Below, piece after piece: positions 45,139-56,777 of a DNA stretch of 64,000 nucleotides (the first letter of the stretch is position 1; every line of letters begins with the position of its first letter). The notes under the pieces were generated by a model. The model saw only the letters and a list, made by a program, of their open reading frames with translations, ran no database searches and was not told the DNA's origin. Where the stretch lies: assembly GCF_024763615.1 (NCBI RefSeq), contig NC_077222.1:21328001-21392000 (forward strand), given 5' to 3'. Both the position numbers and the translations under genes were made by a program. Source of the stretch: Phlebotomus papatasi (Eukaryota > Arthropoda > Insecta > Diptera > Psychodidae).

Positions 45139-45345
45139 TATATAGATCTTCAGAGCTAAATTATTAGAATTTCTCTATTCTTCTGTTTTTTTTTCACAAT
45201 ATTCTTGTCGGTTATTAATTAAATTTCGGATTTCTCTCAGTGAGTGTACTATTAAAAAGTATTGCTAATGATAAGTCAGACTCATTAAAGGAATATGGGA
45301 AAAATATGCAGTGTTCGAAGCTACAGTGCTTGCGAATTCTTAAAG

Positions 45346-45437
45346 CAGGCCTGAGCAAGAACCGTTCGAAACCGAAAAATCGTCAAAATAAGTTTATCCA
45401 AGTAGCGTTTTGACCTTGGTTTACCCCTATTCCTTCC
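45346..45437 (+). mobile_element. hAT MITE relative, split by the 45438 insertion
   Basis: CAGGCCTGAGCAAGAACCG and then AGTAGCGTTTTGACC match the left half of the hAT MITE at 2124-2256 over about 75 bp. After the insertion at 45438-45897 the sequence resumes with GTTTCGAAAAATATCG, a less clear match. The right end is lost or decayed. Confidence 0.6.
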
Positions 45438-45897
45438 TTGTATAAAGGGATAGCGGACGGTGGTGTAACTGAGCTAGGTTTTCAGGACAGTCCTTCCGGT
45501 GAGCGTCTGAATTTGTTGATCAAATCCTATGAATCAAGCACACAATTTTACCAGAGCTTTCGACACTTATCGTGTCTTCCTCAGTGGTTATTGGTTGGTC
45601 TTTTCTTTAGAATTTTTGTCACTAATTGACTACTAACTTGAATATTCAAGTACCAGTCCTTTCGCTGTGTAAAAAAGATAGAAGAAAATTAGCTCCTAAC
45701 CAAATTCAAAACTGATGCATAAGAAAATGGGAGAATTAGTGACAAAAATCCTAAAGAAAAGACCAACCAATAACCACTGAGGAAGACACGATAAGTGTCG
45801 AAAGCTCTGGTTAAATTTTGTGTTTGATTCATAGGATTTGATCAACAAATTCCGACGCTCACCGGAAGGACAGATTGTCCTGAAAAACCTAGCTCAC
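45438..45897. mobile_element. Palindromic insertion with 11-bp duplication (Penelope-like candidate)
   Basis: The 460-bp segment is flanked by a perfect 11-bp direct repeat CTATTCCTTCC (45427-45437 and 45898-45908). Inside, arms 45471-45614 and about 45731-45896 are inverted copies (GAGCTAGGTTTTCAGGACAG against its complement). Each arm carries a CTGAGGA...GAAA motif resembling a hammerhead ribozyme core. Penelope-like elements combine variable target duplications, inverted partial copies and hammerhead motifs in their terminal repeats; this is the reason for the suggestion. There is no reverse transcriptase or GIY-YIG sequence here, so it could instead be a small ribozyme-bearing non-autonomous retroelement. 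Confidence 0.6.
45777..45813 (+). ncRNA. Hammerhead-ribozyme-like motif
   Basis: CTGAGGA (45777-45783, fitting CUGANGA) is followed by one extra A, a 5-bp stem GACAC/GTGTC with loop GATAA, and GAAA (45800-45803), the second core strand. A short AGC/GTT helix with a four-base loop could follow as stem III. The extra A and the lack of a clear stem I mean activity is doubtful. The same motif lies on the minus strand at 45558-45584. Confidence 0.4.
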
Positions 45898-45908
45898 CTA
45901 TTCCTTCC

Positions 45909-47643
45909 GTTTCGAAAAATATCGTACGTTTGATACAGCGTTTTGTCCCAAAATTGTACAACTTTTTCAAAACGAAGGAAACATTAATATTAGATTTATT
46001 GTTATAAATGCTCTTATAGAGTTATTTACTTAATAATACAATTTAAATTTCTAATCATTTTTACGTCCACTGCTGTCTTACAAATCCTTACCTTCTTCTA
46101 GAAAAAGATAGTATATAGAATCTTAATACATTTTATCAATTGATATTGAGTAAAACTTTATCCATATTTGGTTAAGTATTCAATCCCATACAATATTTCA
46201 CTTTTATAATGTTCCCAGATTGGCTAGAGCTTTGAATGTTTTCAGCCTGAAAACATTCAGATCAGTTGAATCAATAAAAGCGATGGAACTATAATTTAAA
46301 TACTTTACATTTCGATAATGCATAATTTCAGAATATATTTAAAATTACCATGATTTATAATACGAAGAACTTTTTCAAGCTTAATTAAAGCAATATTGTT
46401 CAATTTTTCCATTTTTTGTTACTCTAAAAGTGCATTAAATTTTATTTTTCATGTGAATGGTATTTTAAAAAGATAAAATAAGTAGAAAAGTCTGCAAATT
46501 AGTGACTCAAAAGCCCTGCTTTTAGTGAAAAGCTCTTCATTGGCAAATATTTGTGTTGCAAATTGAATAAGTCAGGAAGGAAATATGCATAAAAAATGAT
46601 TCTTTTCAATTTGACCTTTGATGTATGGTAGATTATGCAACATAGATGTATGATACTCTGTTAGTTGTTCTAGGGATTGTTGGATGAAAATGATGCTCAG
46701 TGTCATTTTGTAAATGAAAAATAATGAAAAGTTTCCACACTGAGAGAGGATGCTAATTGACCTTCCAAGGCTACGAATAAAGTTGCATTTGAATGGTTAA
46801 AAAGCAAAAAAAAACGAAAAGATTGAGAGGGTTTTTGCACAAAATATTCCACCCGAATGGAGGTTTTCTGGTGCGGTTCCAACATCTAATCATTTAATAT
46901 AGGTAATACATGCGCTTTGGAAAAATTGTGGAGAACCGTGGGAAAATGTGTGTTATTTTTTTTTTGTGTGTTCGGGAAAGATTGGGTGTGTGAGTTAGGA
47001 AGTCTGGGACTGGAAAATGGTCAAAAGCGCATGTCCATTGGGAGAAATTCTCTCATTCTCTCGGAAAATTCTCATCGAAGCCCTTCAAGAAAATTTAACC
47101 GATTGTACAGAGTGAAGTATAAGTATCCCTTTTCAGTTTCATTGAATTGAATTTAAGTCCGTTATTTATTTATTTAAACTTTGATTTCTGACGACGACAA
47201 AGTATTTTGTACTTCATAGAGATATGGAAGAAAATATCATAACAAAACTAAAACTTTTCATGTTCAATGTATTATGTTTTAGTTAATTTCTTCTTGTAAA
47301 AATATTCACATTGTTATGAATCTTGCCCGATTTCACAAGTTTGAAAATTTTTCATAAAAATAAATATGCAGTTTCATTGCTATTTTCAGTTAAAATACCT
47401 AACTGAAATCGGATTTACTATTAAATTAAAAGAAAATATTGTACTTACTTTCAGTGTGTTGCATATAAAAAGGGTTTATCTTGTCCAATCTGTTACTTTT
47501 TCTACTTCTGGTAAATTTTCGATGAATATTTCTGCAAAAAAATCAAGAATTTTAAAGAAAGTAAAATGTGATCTATTTAAGTAGTGTTCAGTGCTTGACT
47601 AGTGATATAATATTTCATCTCTATTTCATGAATTATTAATAAA
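45909..47643. other. Putative intron, no recognised feature
   Basis: AT-rich sequence; no repeat boundary or exon identified. Short frames at 46703-47150 are unremarkable. Confidence 0.45.
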
Positions 47644-47644
47644 A

Positions 47645-47835
47645 AGGGGAAAGATGGGGCAGTTTCAAGTACCTTAAAGTTTTGAATTACATTCAAGCTA
47701 AATCCATTTAATTTTCCTTGCATATTGGCTGTCTGATTATATTAAGATTCAGCACAATCCTTAATTATTTTAATTGTCACAAAACTTTATATTTTCGGAA
47801 GTCATGAATGTGTGATACTGCCCCACTCACCTCTC
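47645..47835. mobile_element. Diverged family C-like MITE
   Basis: GGGGAAAGATGGGGCAGTTT at the left and GTGATACTGCCCCACTCACC at the right form imperfect inverted ends with the same general composition as family C. The interior is too diverged to align by eye. Confidence 0.45.
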
Positions 47836-47945
47836 TACTCTTTGATAAATTTTATCTGATAAAATCAGTGTTAGAATCGCTAATATTGTCCAACGAAAAC
47901 AGCAAGAGTATTCTACTTTCTGATTTTTAAGTTTCCATTTTGATA

Positions 47946-48293
47946 CAGTAGAACCCCGCTGTAGGCCATCGCTCTATAGTTCACAATTTATCGACCGTTG
48001 ATTTCAAAACACTGATTTTAAATTAGGTTATGTTTTTTAGTACGCGACATGCAATGTTGTCATAATTATTTTAATATTTTTGGCAAAACTTTATTGAGTA
48101 GTTGTGATAATTGTGATCTATAATGAAGAGAGCGAGGACAAGTACCACAAGTACCACAATCGCAAAGAAAGTGGAAGTCGTCGAGCAATTTCAATACTAA
48201 AAGTTGTTGACAATTTTAAAAAATGATATGGACTACAGTGCGACCCAAGTGTCAAATCTGGAACTAAATATGGCCTATAACGAGGCTCTACTG
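47946..48293 (+). mobile_element. pogo/Tigger-like MITE with transposase 5' remnant
   Basis: A 348-bp element with inverted ends CAGTAGAACCCCGCTGTAGG and (complement) CAGTAGAGCCTCGTTATAGG, TA-flanked (47944-47945, 48294-48295). Inside, an ATG at 48123 opens a frame MKRARTSTTSTTIAKKVEVV, E-Q-F-Q-Y and a stop. The KxEVVE pattern after a basic start is that of the N-terminal CENP-B/pogo helix-turn-helix. The element is an internal-deletion derivative that kept the first codons of its transposase. A second copy is at 53418-53752 in the opposite orientation. Confidence 0.85.
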
Positions 48294-48829
48294 TAATGTT
48301 ATATTATTTCTTTAGGTTTTTTTCAAATTTTTTATAAGTTTTTTTTTTAATAAAAAAGCAAATTTTCCCTTTATTGACATTAAAAATACTTTTCTCTAAA
48401 ATGAGACATCATCTCATTTCTTTGCATAACTTTTTGGAAAATATGCTTTATTTAGAAGTCAATTTTATGTTTTTTTCTTTTTAGTTTTTCAATATATTTT
48501 CCAGCAGTATTTCCATGCTGATGATTTTTTAAGAGAATCCTATTTTGGATGATATTCCATATCATTACTGTTTTAGTCTTGTTGTTTCATGGAAAAGTTA
48601 TAGCAAATCTTGTTTGAATGACTTCTAGAGTAGAGTTATGGCGCTATTCCAATGAAAACCGAATGAGTTTTGTAGCATGTTATCGTTTTCAAATATTTCT
48701 GCACTATTGATATTTTTGGTGTAGGTTCCTGTCTTGACTCAAAACCAGCAAATAGTCGTGACAGGAACCAACACAAAGAAAGGTCAGTTATGTAGAACCA
48801 CTTGAGAACAGTGAAGTGCTAAAAACCTA

Positions 48830-49322
48830 CAGTGGCGGCCAAAATAATAGAATCACTTTGCAAAGCTTACATTTTTTTAACTTTTGTATTTTTTACCAAT
48901 TTGTTGATGTAATTCTGAAGTATAAATCTTCAAATTATTAGAATCGTAGAATAAGGGTTGGTTGGGCCTCTAGGAGGTCTCTATTTTACACGGAATACGT
49001 CAATAGTGAAATTCAGTTTGGCCAAAAAAATTGTTATTTATGGTTTCTAAATATGGCTCTATTTAAACTTATTCGATTTATAGACCACATACTTTAATTT
49101 AAATGAAATTGATCTTATCGTGTTGTTCAAACCTAATTTCACTATTCATGTATTCTGTTAAAAATGCAGACCTCTAGCGGCCAAAACAATACTTATTTGA
49201 CGTAAGGTAATTATTTGAATATTTCCATATAAAAATGATTTCAACGAATTGGAATAAACAAAAATCCTAAAGGTAAAATAGTGATCTTTGCGGAGATGAT
49301 TCTATTATTTCGACCGCCACTG
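48830..49322. mobile_element. Tc1-like MITE, 493 bp, TA-flanked
   Basis: The left end CAGTGGCGGCCAAAATAATA and the complement of the right end, CAGTGGCGGTCGAAATAATA, share about 27 bp, flanked by TA (48828-48829, 49323-49324). CAGTGGCGGYC-type ends are common among Tc1-like elements. An internal GAATACGTC/ACAGAATACATG pair may be inner inverted repeats. No transposase frame. Confidence 0.85.
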
Positions 49323-49566
49323 TATGTCCATTTTTAATTGGAATAGCACCATTATGCACTATTCTAGTTAGAAGTACAAAATTCGAAGACCTTTTAATTT
49401 CCTCAAGGTTCATCAAAAAGCTCGCATGAATTGAATTTAAAATATATCATTGAAATTTAATTGGAATGATTTTCTTCAGAAATATTTATTAGTAAATAGA
49501 TTACGAACCAAGCGAACAGGAGCTTCGCTTTAACGTTTTTTCAAAACATTCATATTAAACCATATA

Positions 49567-49776
49567 GGGTAAGATTAGGTAATTCGGAATCATGTCTATT
49601 TTGGAATTTTGAGATTTTCTCACTGTTTCAGATGGTCAAAAAGAAAAAGAAAACCACAAAGAAGACGAGGACTTTACATAAGAGAGTACTTCTTTATAGT
49701 CCATTTGCCATCTAAAATTATTAGGAAATATCAATGTTCCAAATTAGACATCATTCCAAATTACCCCATCTTACCT
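49567..49776. mobile_element. TA-flanked palindromic MITE, 210 bp
   Basis: The left end GGGTAAGATTAGGTAATTCG and the complement of the right end, AGGTAAGATGGGGTAATTTG, are inverted repeats flanked by TA (49565-49566, 49777-49778). The sequence differs from families C and D. Confidence 0.75.
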
Positions 49777-49809
49777 TATTAAACATAATTTAGAAAGTTT
49801 CAAGCGTGA

Positions 49810-49880
49810 CATTGACAACCTTTTTCTCCGCATGAGGGCACTGTTTTCTCTCGCGAGTGGCGCTGGCAACTGTTCCCAAT
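49810..49880. repeat. Second copy of the 21097 dispersed repeat
   Basis: GACAACCTTTTTCTCCGCAT then GGCGCTGGCAACTGTTCCCA match 21097-21160 with few differences. The class is unknown. Confidence 0.65.
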
Positions 49881-49884
49881 TCTC

Positions 49885-51387
49885 ATTTCTCAAACTTTTA
49901 ACTGGAAAGTTCGATAATGTTTTTTAAAAGCTTCTAAAAATTTTCTTTTTCTGAAGAAAATATCCTTTTTTAATTGGCTATTAATATTTGAGTTTCGATA
50001 TTTCTTAAATCGAAAAGGATATGACAGAAGCACCCTGTAGAGCGGTTCTTGTGGGAGCTTTTCATGTGACTAAGCGGTGGAATCGATTGTGCAGAATTTT
50101 CTCTCATTTTCCCAACATTCTATGAGATTCTGTGTGAGAACAGTGTAAGAGAGTGTAGAAAGAGCTTCAACCCCTAAAACTTTCCATATTGATCATGGAG
50201 AATTTTATTCGAGAAAAAGAACCGATAGCACACGTTCACTCTGCAATTTCTGGGTGCATACACTGTCAGTGTCTTTCTCTCTCCTGGAAAGTTCAATATA
50301 ACGGTTACTGGAAAAGAGCTGTGAAGGGTATATTCCAATTTCAATATTCATTTCCACTATATTCTTCTCTCAAGAATTTTCCACTGAAAGAGGGATTCTT
50401 TCCCATAAGAGAGGAGTCAGAGAGTGCGAGAGAGAGAGTGTGAAAGCTTTTTCCACGGGCTTGCCAGAGTACAAGTGATTTTGGTGTTGCAAGTCTTTTT
50501 CCTGTGTGTCCGAATGTTGGGAATTTAACAGGAGTTAAAACGTTTTTAGGCTGATTTTGGGGTGCTGAAAATCACAATTTTCACCCAGTGGAGGCTCAAA
50601 GTGACGTGAAAAGTTGTGGAAAAGTGCTGTAAGATTGCTAGTTGAGTGTGCGGAAGATCTTTTTGGGGGTTCGAGTGGCACTTTTGAGTGTTCTACTGGA
50701 AGCTTCAGCAACTCGATTACGTAACATCGAAGTGTGATGTAAGGAAAATTTGACTTTTCCACGAGAAAATTTGCCTTTTTTCCACCCTGTGTGCTTTTTC
50801 CCTTGAGATGGGCAAATGTTTTAGTGATTTTTTAGGTATTTTCTGGGGGGAAATTGCATTTTTCTTTTGCCAATGAAGAAGACTTCCGGAGATCTTGGAT
50901 AGAATTTTCCAGGACGACCGGAGTCAAAGTTAGGAGGATGAATGGGAAAAAATGAGGATTTTTTTGCAGACTTTTACACTGAAATTTAGCAAAAAAATTT
51001 AGCTATTTGTTAGGATTTTATGCATTTTGCTCGATTTTTTTCTTATACTGCCTGAGTTTATTGCCTGCATCAATATATATTTTTTTTATAAATAATAAAA
51101 TTTTAAAGAAAACACACCCACATTAAGCCATGCAAAAAATCATACCAAAATCATGGATTTTATTTCTCCATTGATATGACTTAAGTTACATAACTCGTTA
51201 ATGCTTTTGATAAATATTATCTACAAAGACTAAGATATTTTATTTAAGTTTATATAGCATTGGTTTTTTTCTCATAAATTTTTTGTGTTTGTGCTTCTTT
51301 TCTGTTTCATGTTTTTTTTGTGACCATTGTCCAAAACCAAAAAAAATCACAAATCCATACCCTAAAAAAACCATAAAAAACCATTAG
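49885..51387 (+). promoter_or_regulatory. Possible internal Atpalpha promoter / 5' UTR region
   Basis: This stretch before the HGRTDSYR exon is less AT-rich than its surroundings between about 50040 and 50950, with TCAGTGTCTTTCTCTC initiator-like sequence near 50267 and a GA-rich tract near 50420-50442. Many insect genes with several N-termini use internal promoters. I find no certain first exon here; it is noted as the best place in the window to look for one. From about 50980 to 51387 it is AT-rich intron. Confidence 0.25.
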
Positions 51388-51468
51388 CATGGAAGGACGG
51401 ACTCGTACCGAGTCGCCACTGTGGCAGCAGTGCAAGACGATAATCTCACTGCGGATGGGATGTACAAG
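51388..51468 (+). CDS. Atpalpha: Na+/K+-ATPase alpha, N-terminal coding exon (HGRTDSYR...)
   Basis: An 81-bp exon, 27 codons, phase 0 at both ends: AG acceptor at 51386-51387, GTAATA donor from 51469. It reads HGRTDSYRVATV then AAVQDDNLTADGMYK, closely matching the cytosolic N-terminus of Drosophila Atpalpha (HGRADSYRVATV... and ...TADGQYK). This N-terminal tail precedes the conserved pump core and is a variable, probably regulatory region of the plasma-membrane Na+/K+ pump. Read in the +1 frame it also has an ATG at 51389, but that frame is not the conserved one. The acceptor has a poor pyrimidine tract (A-rich to its last bases), compatible with regulated splicing. It joins SRRK at 61135 over a 9.7-kb intron. 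Confidence 0.9.
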
Positions 51469-52388
51469 GTAATATTCGGAATTCATTGCAAAACAAAGAA
51501 AATTTTATAAAAATACACATTTTCACAAACAAAATAATTTCAAAAGCACTTAAATTGGTTGATAAAATAAATCGCATTTTGGGTGAGAAAGGATTATTTT
51601 GCATTTGTACAGAAATAGATAAATTTTATACTAACAAATTCTTTCCATCATTTTGCACGTTTTTCAAACTTAATATCTTCTTGGCATGACAGAATATTCT
51701 CACGTTTTGCTCACAATTCTTACATCTAAAACTTCTTTACTTGACACATTTCTCTTGAGGTGGCTTGCAATTTATGCTAAAAAGCGACTTGAAAAGAGAT
51801 ATGTCACATTTTTCTTCAATGCCTTTTGCAGTAATTTAAACTAGGTTTTAATGGATGTTTTTATTCATGGATATATAGTTTTGTGATAAGATTTCTTACC
51901 ATTGCATGTCTGAAGTGTTTGAATTGCTGCAATACTGTAATTCTTTTCACTCAATTTTAAATACTTGAAACATTGACTCAAGAGCTCTTTAAGTACACAG
52001 CAAAAATTAGTTAATATTGCAATTGAGAAATCAATCATTTACAGACGTGTGCGGATTAATAGATATACTTAGAAAAAGAAAATTAATAGCGCTATTCAAC
52101 TTGACGGTTTAGTGCTTTAGTTCCCTGCCATGATTTAAGACTGCAAATATTATAGATAGTAAAACTTATTTATAAATTTAGATATTTATATTTTTTATTT
52201 ATTGTCCCTTTGAACTTTGAAAAAAATAAAATAAAATTAAAATGCCTTTGAGCAACTTTAAAATATTGTAATTATGCTTAGAAGCCATCCTGTTATTCAC
52301 TAAAGTAAAGTACGGATCGTTTCCGCAAAACAATTTTTTATTTGAAAATTATTCCCAGTTTTTACCTATTGTTTTATGCAGAATAGGT
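51469..52388. other. Atpalpha intron, no other feature
   Basis: AT-rich intron sequence. Short frame at 51486-51689 is intronic. Confidence 0.5.
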
Positions 52389-52390
52389 TA

Positions 52391-52602
52391 GGAGAAAGTG
52401 GAGCACCTTTGAATTGCGGCAGCTTTGAAATTGGGCTTTTTTCTTATTTTTAAATGAAACTGGACCTTAGGATATAATTTTGGTCTACAAATCATTTGTT
52501 AAGCTGAAATATATTATGATAATGTTCTATTGCATTTAAAAATAGGAAAAATAAGCTCTATTTTAAAAATTCCCTAATTCAGAGGTATCCCACTGCTCCC
52601 TG
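52391..52602. mobile_element. Family C MITE, TA-flanked
   Basis: Ends GGAGAAAGTGGAGCACCTTT and (complement) CAGGGAGCAGTGGGATACCT, TA at 52389-52390 and 52603-52604. More diverged than the copy at 42631. Confidence 0.65.
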
Positions 52603-53417
52603 TAATGGGCTAATAATTTTCTAATTCATTTACTTTATATTTTGGAGTGATAATCCTGGCTTCATTTATCGATCTATCTATCCCACGCTGCCCTTAGTAT
52701 CTTTGAAATCGAAAATTCACGATTTTGTTATAATTTAATATGATATATTGAAAAACTAATAAACTTTCTCTTTTCAAATATATTTCAACTCTTTGATAAT
52801 AAAGGCAAAACTTAAAAAAAATATGGATAGATAATAGAAAATAATTAGATTTCAAATAAAAAAAAAATGGAATTTATTGAAAACGAAGCCACTTAAAAAT
52901 TAAAAAAAAATATTCCTAAAATTAATAATTAAAAAGTTTTAGAAGAATCAACATAATTTTTTCTGGTCCGTAACATTTTAGAGAAGCTCTTATTGCGCCC
53001 AGAAATTAATGAAATTTACACATATTAAAGGTTATGGGATAGATTTTGAAAGAGTTTAAAACCTAAACACGGGCATTTCTTTTATTAGGTTTTTACTTTA
53101 AACTTGAAGTTGTATTACGTCGCTTTTTTGGATACGAAACTGTTTATAGAAGGTATATATGATGTATAGAGGTTATGTCGAATAGAGACAGAGGTTCAAC
53201 ATAGCCTTACTTCACAAGATACTCTTGCAAATTCGGCCATTTGGGACCGAACTGTCATCAAAGTTACAGAGAAAATCGGGCGTGAAAAGGTTTGAAATCC
53301 AATGATTTTTGTTCAATTCCGTCTGACCAGATAAGCGTAAATTAAAGGCTGAATTAGCCCCTCTCTTTCATACCTTACTTTTAAGAAACTTATAGAAAAT
53401 ACCCCTTAGAAAATATA

Positions 53418-53752
53418 CAGTAGAGCCTCGCTATAGGCCATATTTGGTTCCAGATTTGACACTTGGTTCGCACTATAGTCCATGTCATTTTTTAAAATTA
53501 TCAAAGACTTTTAGTATTGAAATTTCTCGACGGCTTCCACTTTCTTTGCGATTGTGGTACTTGTCCTCGCTGTCTTCATTATGGATCACAATTATCACAA
53601 CTACTTTATTAAGTTTGCCAAAAATAATAAAATAATTATGACAACATTGTCGCGTAGTAAAAAAACATAACCTAACTTAAAATCAGTGTTTTGAAATCAA
53701 CGGTCGATAAATTGTGGACTATAGAGCGATGGCCTATAGCGGGGTTCTACTG
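53418..53752 (-). mobile_element. pogo/Tigger-like MITE, second copy, inverted
   Basis: A 335-bp reverse-orientation relative of 47946-48293, with ends CAGTAGAGCCTCGCTATAGG and (complement) CAGTAGAACCCCGCTATAGG, TA-flanked (53416-53417, 53753-53754). The transposase 5' remnant is present on the minus strand around 53522-53582. The two copies differ by small indels. Confidence 0.85.
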
Positions 53753-53754
53753 TA

Positions 53755-56700
53755 CATCAATGACATTGTTTTTCGATCGTAGTGGTGAGCAATGGAACTA
53801 CGAAAATTATGTTGCCGGCCGTGTTGTTCAGCTGCCACTGACAAGACAAGATGGAATATTTTCAAAGAGATTTTAATTTAAATTCGTACGATTCTTACTG
53901 ATTTTAGTAATTTTATTAATAATAATAAAAATGCGTCGGTGCGTTTCGTGTAGGGAAAAATGTACAGATAACAAAAAAACAAATTAGAATCCTAAAATAC
54001 GTTTTATAGTCGTTTTCCGTGGGTATTTTATAAGAGAAATTTTTTTTATATGATGGTTTTGACTTTTCTAAGGTGTCAAACCAGTTTAAATAAATCATCA
54101 CTATCCTTATAGCTTCGATGGTTTGCATGATGTTCGGTAGTGAAATCAGGAGGTGTGTTTGACAGTTTTATTCATTTGCCACTAATGTTTGTGGAAAAAT
54201 ATCCAGTCCTTAATTAGGGCGTACTATTCAGATCTTACCATCATCATCATTGGAGATTTCACAGCGCTTAACAACAAGAGAGATCTTACCAAAAAGGCCT
54301 AATATAATGCCTATATCCTGATGTTATTTAAGGTCTTAACGTTGAGCTTTCCTTACCCTGTGTCAGACGGGATCTTAAAAGAAACGAATTAGCGGGAGTC
54401 TACTGTAACTTATTACTAGGAGATTTCACAAACTGTTTAACGTAATGTTTCGTAAAAGCTTGTTCGTAAGAGAATTTTAAAATAAAAACTCTACCTACGA
54501 GTAAATTAATCATTTAATTTCAATAAATTAAATGAGCTAGAGTTTTACAGATTTAAATCCTTTTGTGGATCAGCAAATAATGCGTTATCACGGAGAATTT
54601 TTCTCATGGTCGCCTGCTATAAAGAGAAATTATTAAGTGACCCTGCCATAGTTCAATTTAGTAGCAAAAAGGACGTGCTATAAAATTTTAAGGTTAGGAC
54701 AATAATGTTTATATGGGACAATTACTTTTCAGATGGACCCCTGAATAAAAAAAAGAAAATGTTTATAAAGATTCCAAATTTTATTACGCATGATGAAATT
54801 GCAAATTTACATACTGAGTTTCAATTCATCATGCTTTATATTCTTTTTTAAATACTTTAGTCCCATTGCGTTATTTGATTGGGCAGATCTTGAGAGCATC
54901 TTTAAGGCTTTCAAAGGTATAGAGCGCATTGTAATGGCCAGTATATTAACTGTAATAAGGGCAAATTTTCTTCTTTAAATAGAGTTTAGTAATTATTTCA
55001 TTAAAATTGTGAATTAAATTCGAGTTTAATAAATTTGCACACGTCTGTATATTGTACTAATCTCTGCGAAACACTGGTAAGCTTTAGATAAAAAATGCTT
55101 TTTTCAATTTTAAATTTTTAAAATAACTATCTCCAATTTTCTTAGTGTACAATAACTGTAGTCCAACTTCAATTCCTTCGCTAAATCTGCGAAAAATGCT
55201 CATCTCACCTTGTACTTGAAATGTATTGAATATTAGCTTTTAAGTGAAAAGAGAACAGCAAATTTTGAAACGTTTTCCCTTACAACTTTTTTTCATTTGA
55301 AAAGTTTGAGCATGCTAATGAAAATAAAAGCTGAAAATTCCAAAATAAAGTTTTCTATTTGCTATTTTTAGCTGCAATACTGGTAAAATTTATTTGAGTT
55401 TTGAATTGTGGTTAGAAGGGCAGTTTTCTGTACGATTGAAACTATTTCTTTCAATCACTGTAATCCGTATACTAACTAAAGAGAGTTTGAAGTAGCCTTG
55501 AAATGGCGAAAAAGGTATGTTTCAATGTGTAAATAGTTCATTAAATTTATTTATAATGGTATGTTTGGTGGTATAAATGAGAAGAGGAAGGAAATATTAC
55601 AAAATCTAATACTAATTAATAAAATATTGGGTATAGCTTCTTCCTCTGTTTGGTGTTCTATTTTTTCCTTGATTTTATATGGTTTTTTTTCTACTAAAAA
55701 TTGGAATCAATGAGCAATTTTTTGCAGGATGGAATATTAAAATAAATTTTAAAGTAAACTTTTATCTCTTGAAATAATACTCCAAAAATCACACTTGGCG
55801 TCTATTTTATGGGGTTTTTCAAGTTAAGTGATGGTCAGAGCTTTAAAGCAAACAAATGGTTGAGAGAAAGAAAAACACTGCGATGTTATCAATTTAATCA
55901 GTCATATTTTTACAATTCTGTCTCTGGCTCTTCTACACAGCATTTTAAACGAATAAAATTGTGTCTTTGATATCACAGTGGAATTAGTAGATAGTAGCTT
56001 TATAAAGGCCATCTATAGAATCGCAAACCTTTCAGTTGCATTTTATTCTTCATACAGCTCAAATCGATATTATTTTTCGTTTTTTTTTTTTTAATCTGTG
56101 TTTTTTAGTATTAGAAATAATTCCAACTGGAAATTGCTCATTGGATTAAAATTATATATTCTTCTTTTCCAATTTGGTGTGTTTTAGTATCAGTACTAAA
56201 GTGATTTTGTGAAGAGTTTTTATTTTTTGTGGTGAATGAATCTCCGCTTTCCCAAATAATTTAAATATGATATAATATCAACCTCTATTCTGCATACCGA
56301 GATCAAGATGAAGTTTTAATATGGAAATGCATAGAATATTAAATGAACTCTAAAGAAAATTTTAATAAACTAGCAAAGACTATCCAGTAATTCAATTATA
56401 CAAAAGAGAGTAGAATCTATTCTGCAAAATGAGAACATAAATTTTTAATGCAGGAGTGGATAAAACATCAAATAACCTTAACAAGGATTTCAATAAATAA
56501 CTGTCAAAGTCTTCGAAAGAAATGGACATTAATAATTCATTTCATTCTTTCTTGAAGTTATAGTTTATTTAAAGTGGAAGTGTAGTAGAAATGGAGGAAG
56601 ATCCAAAAGAAAATTAATAAAAAAAGACAGTTCACTGACCAAATCGGTTTTAGATGAGTTTTTTTTAAATGTGTTTTTCTATTCTATTTCTTCTAGTTTT

Positions 56701-56775
56701 TTTTTTAAATCATCAATCTATTACTTGATTCATTAGTACACCGAAGCATTTTTTTTAATGAACAATCATGGTAGA
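53755..56775. other. Atpalpha intron, no other feature
   Basis: AT-rich intron sequence. No repeat boundary or exon recognised. Confidence 0.45.
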
Positions 56776-56777
56776 TA

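Noticed and set aside
51389..51468. ATG at 51389 as a translation start (MEGRTRTE...)
   Set aside because: This frame is one base off the conserved Atpalpha frame (HGRTDSYR), which matches Drosophila and joins in phase to the next exon.
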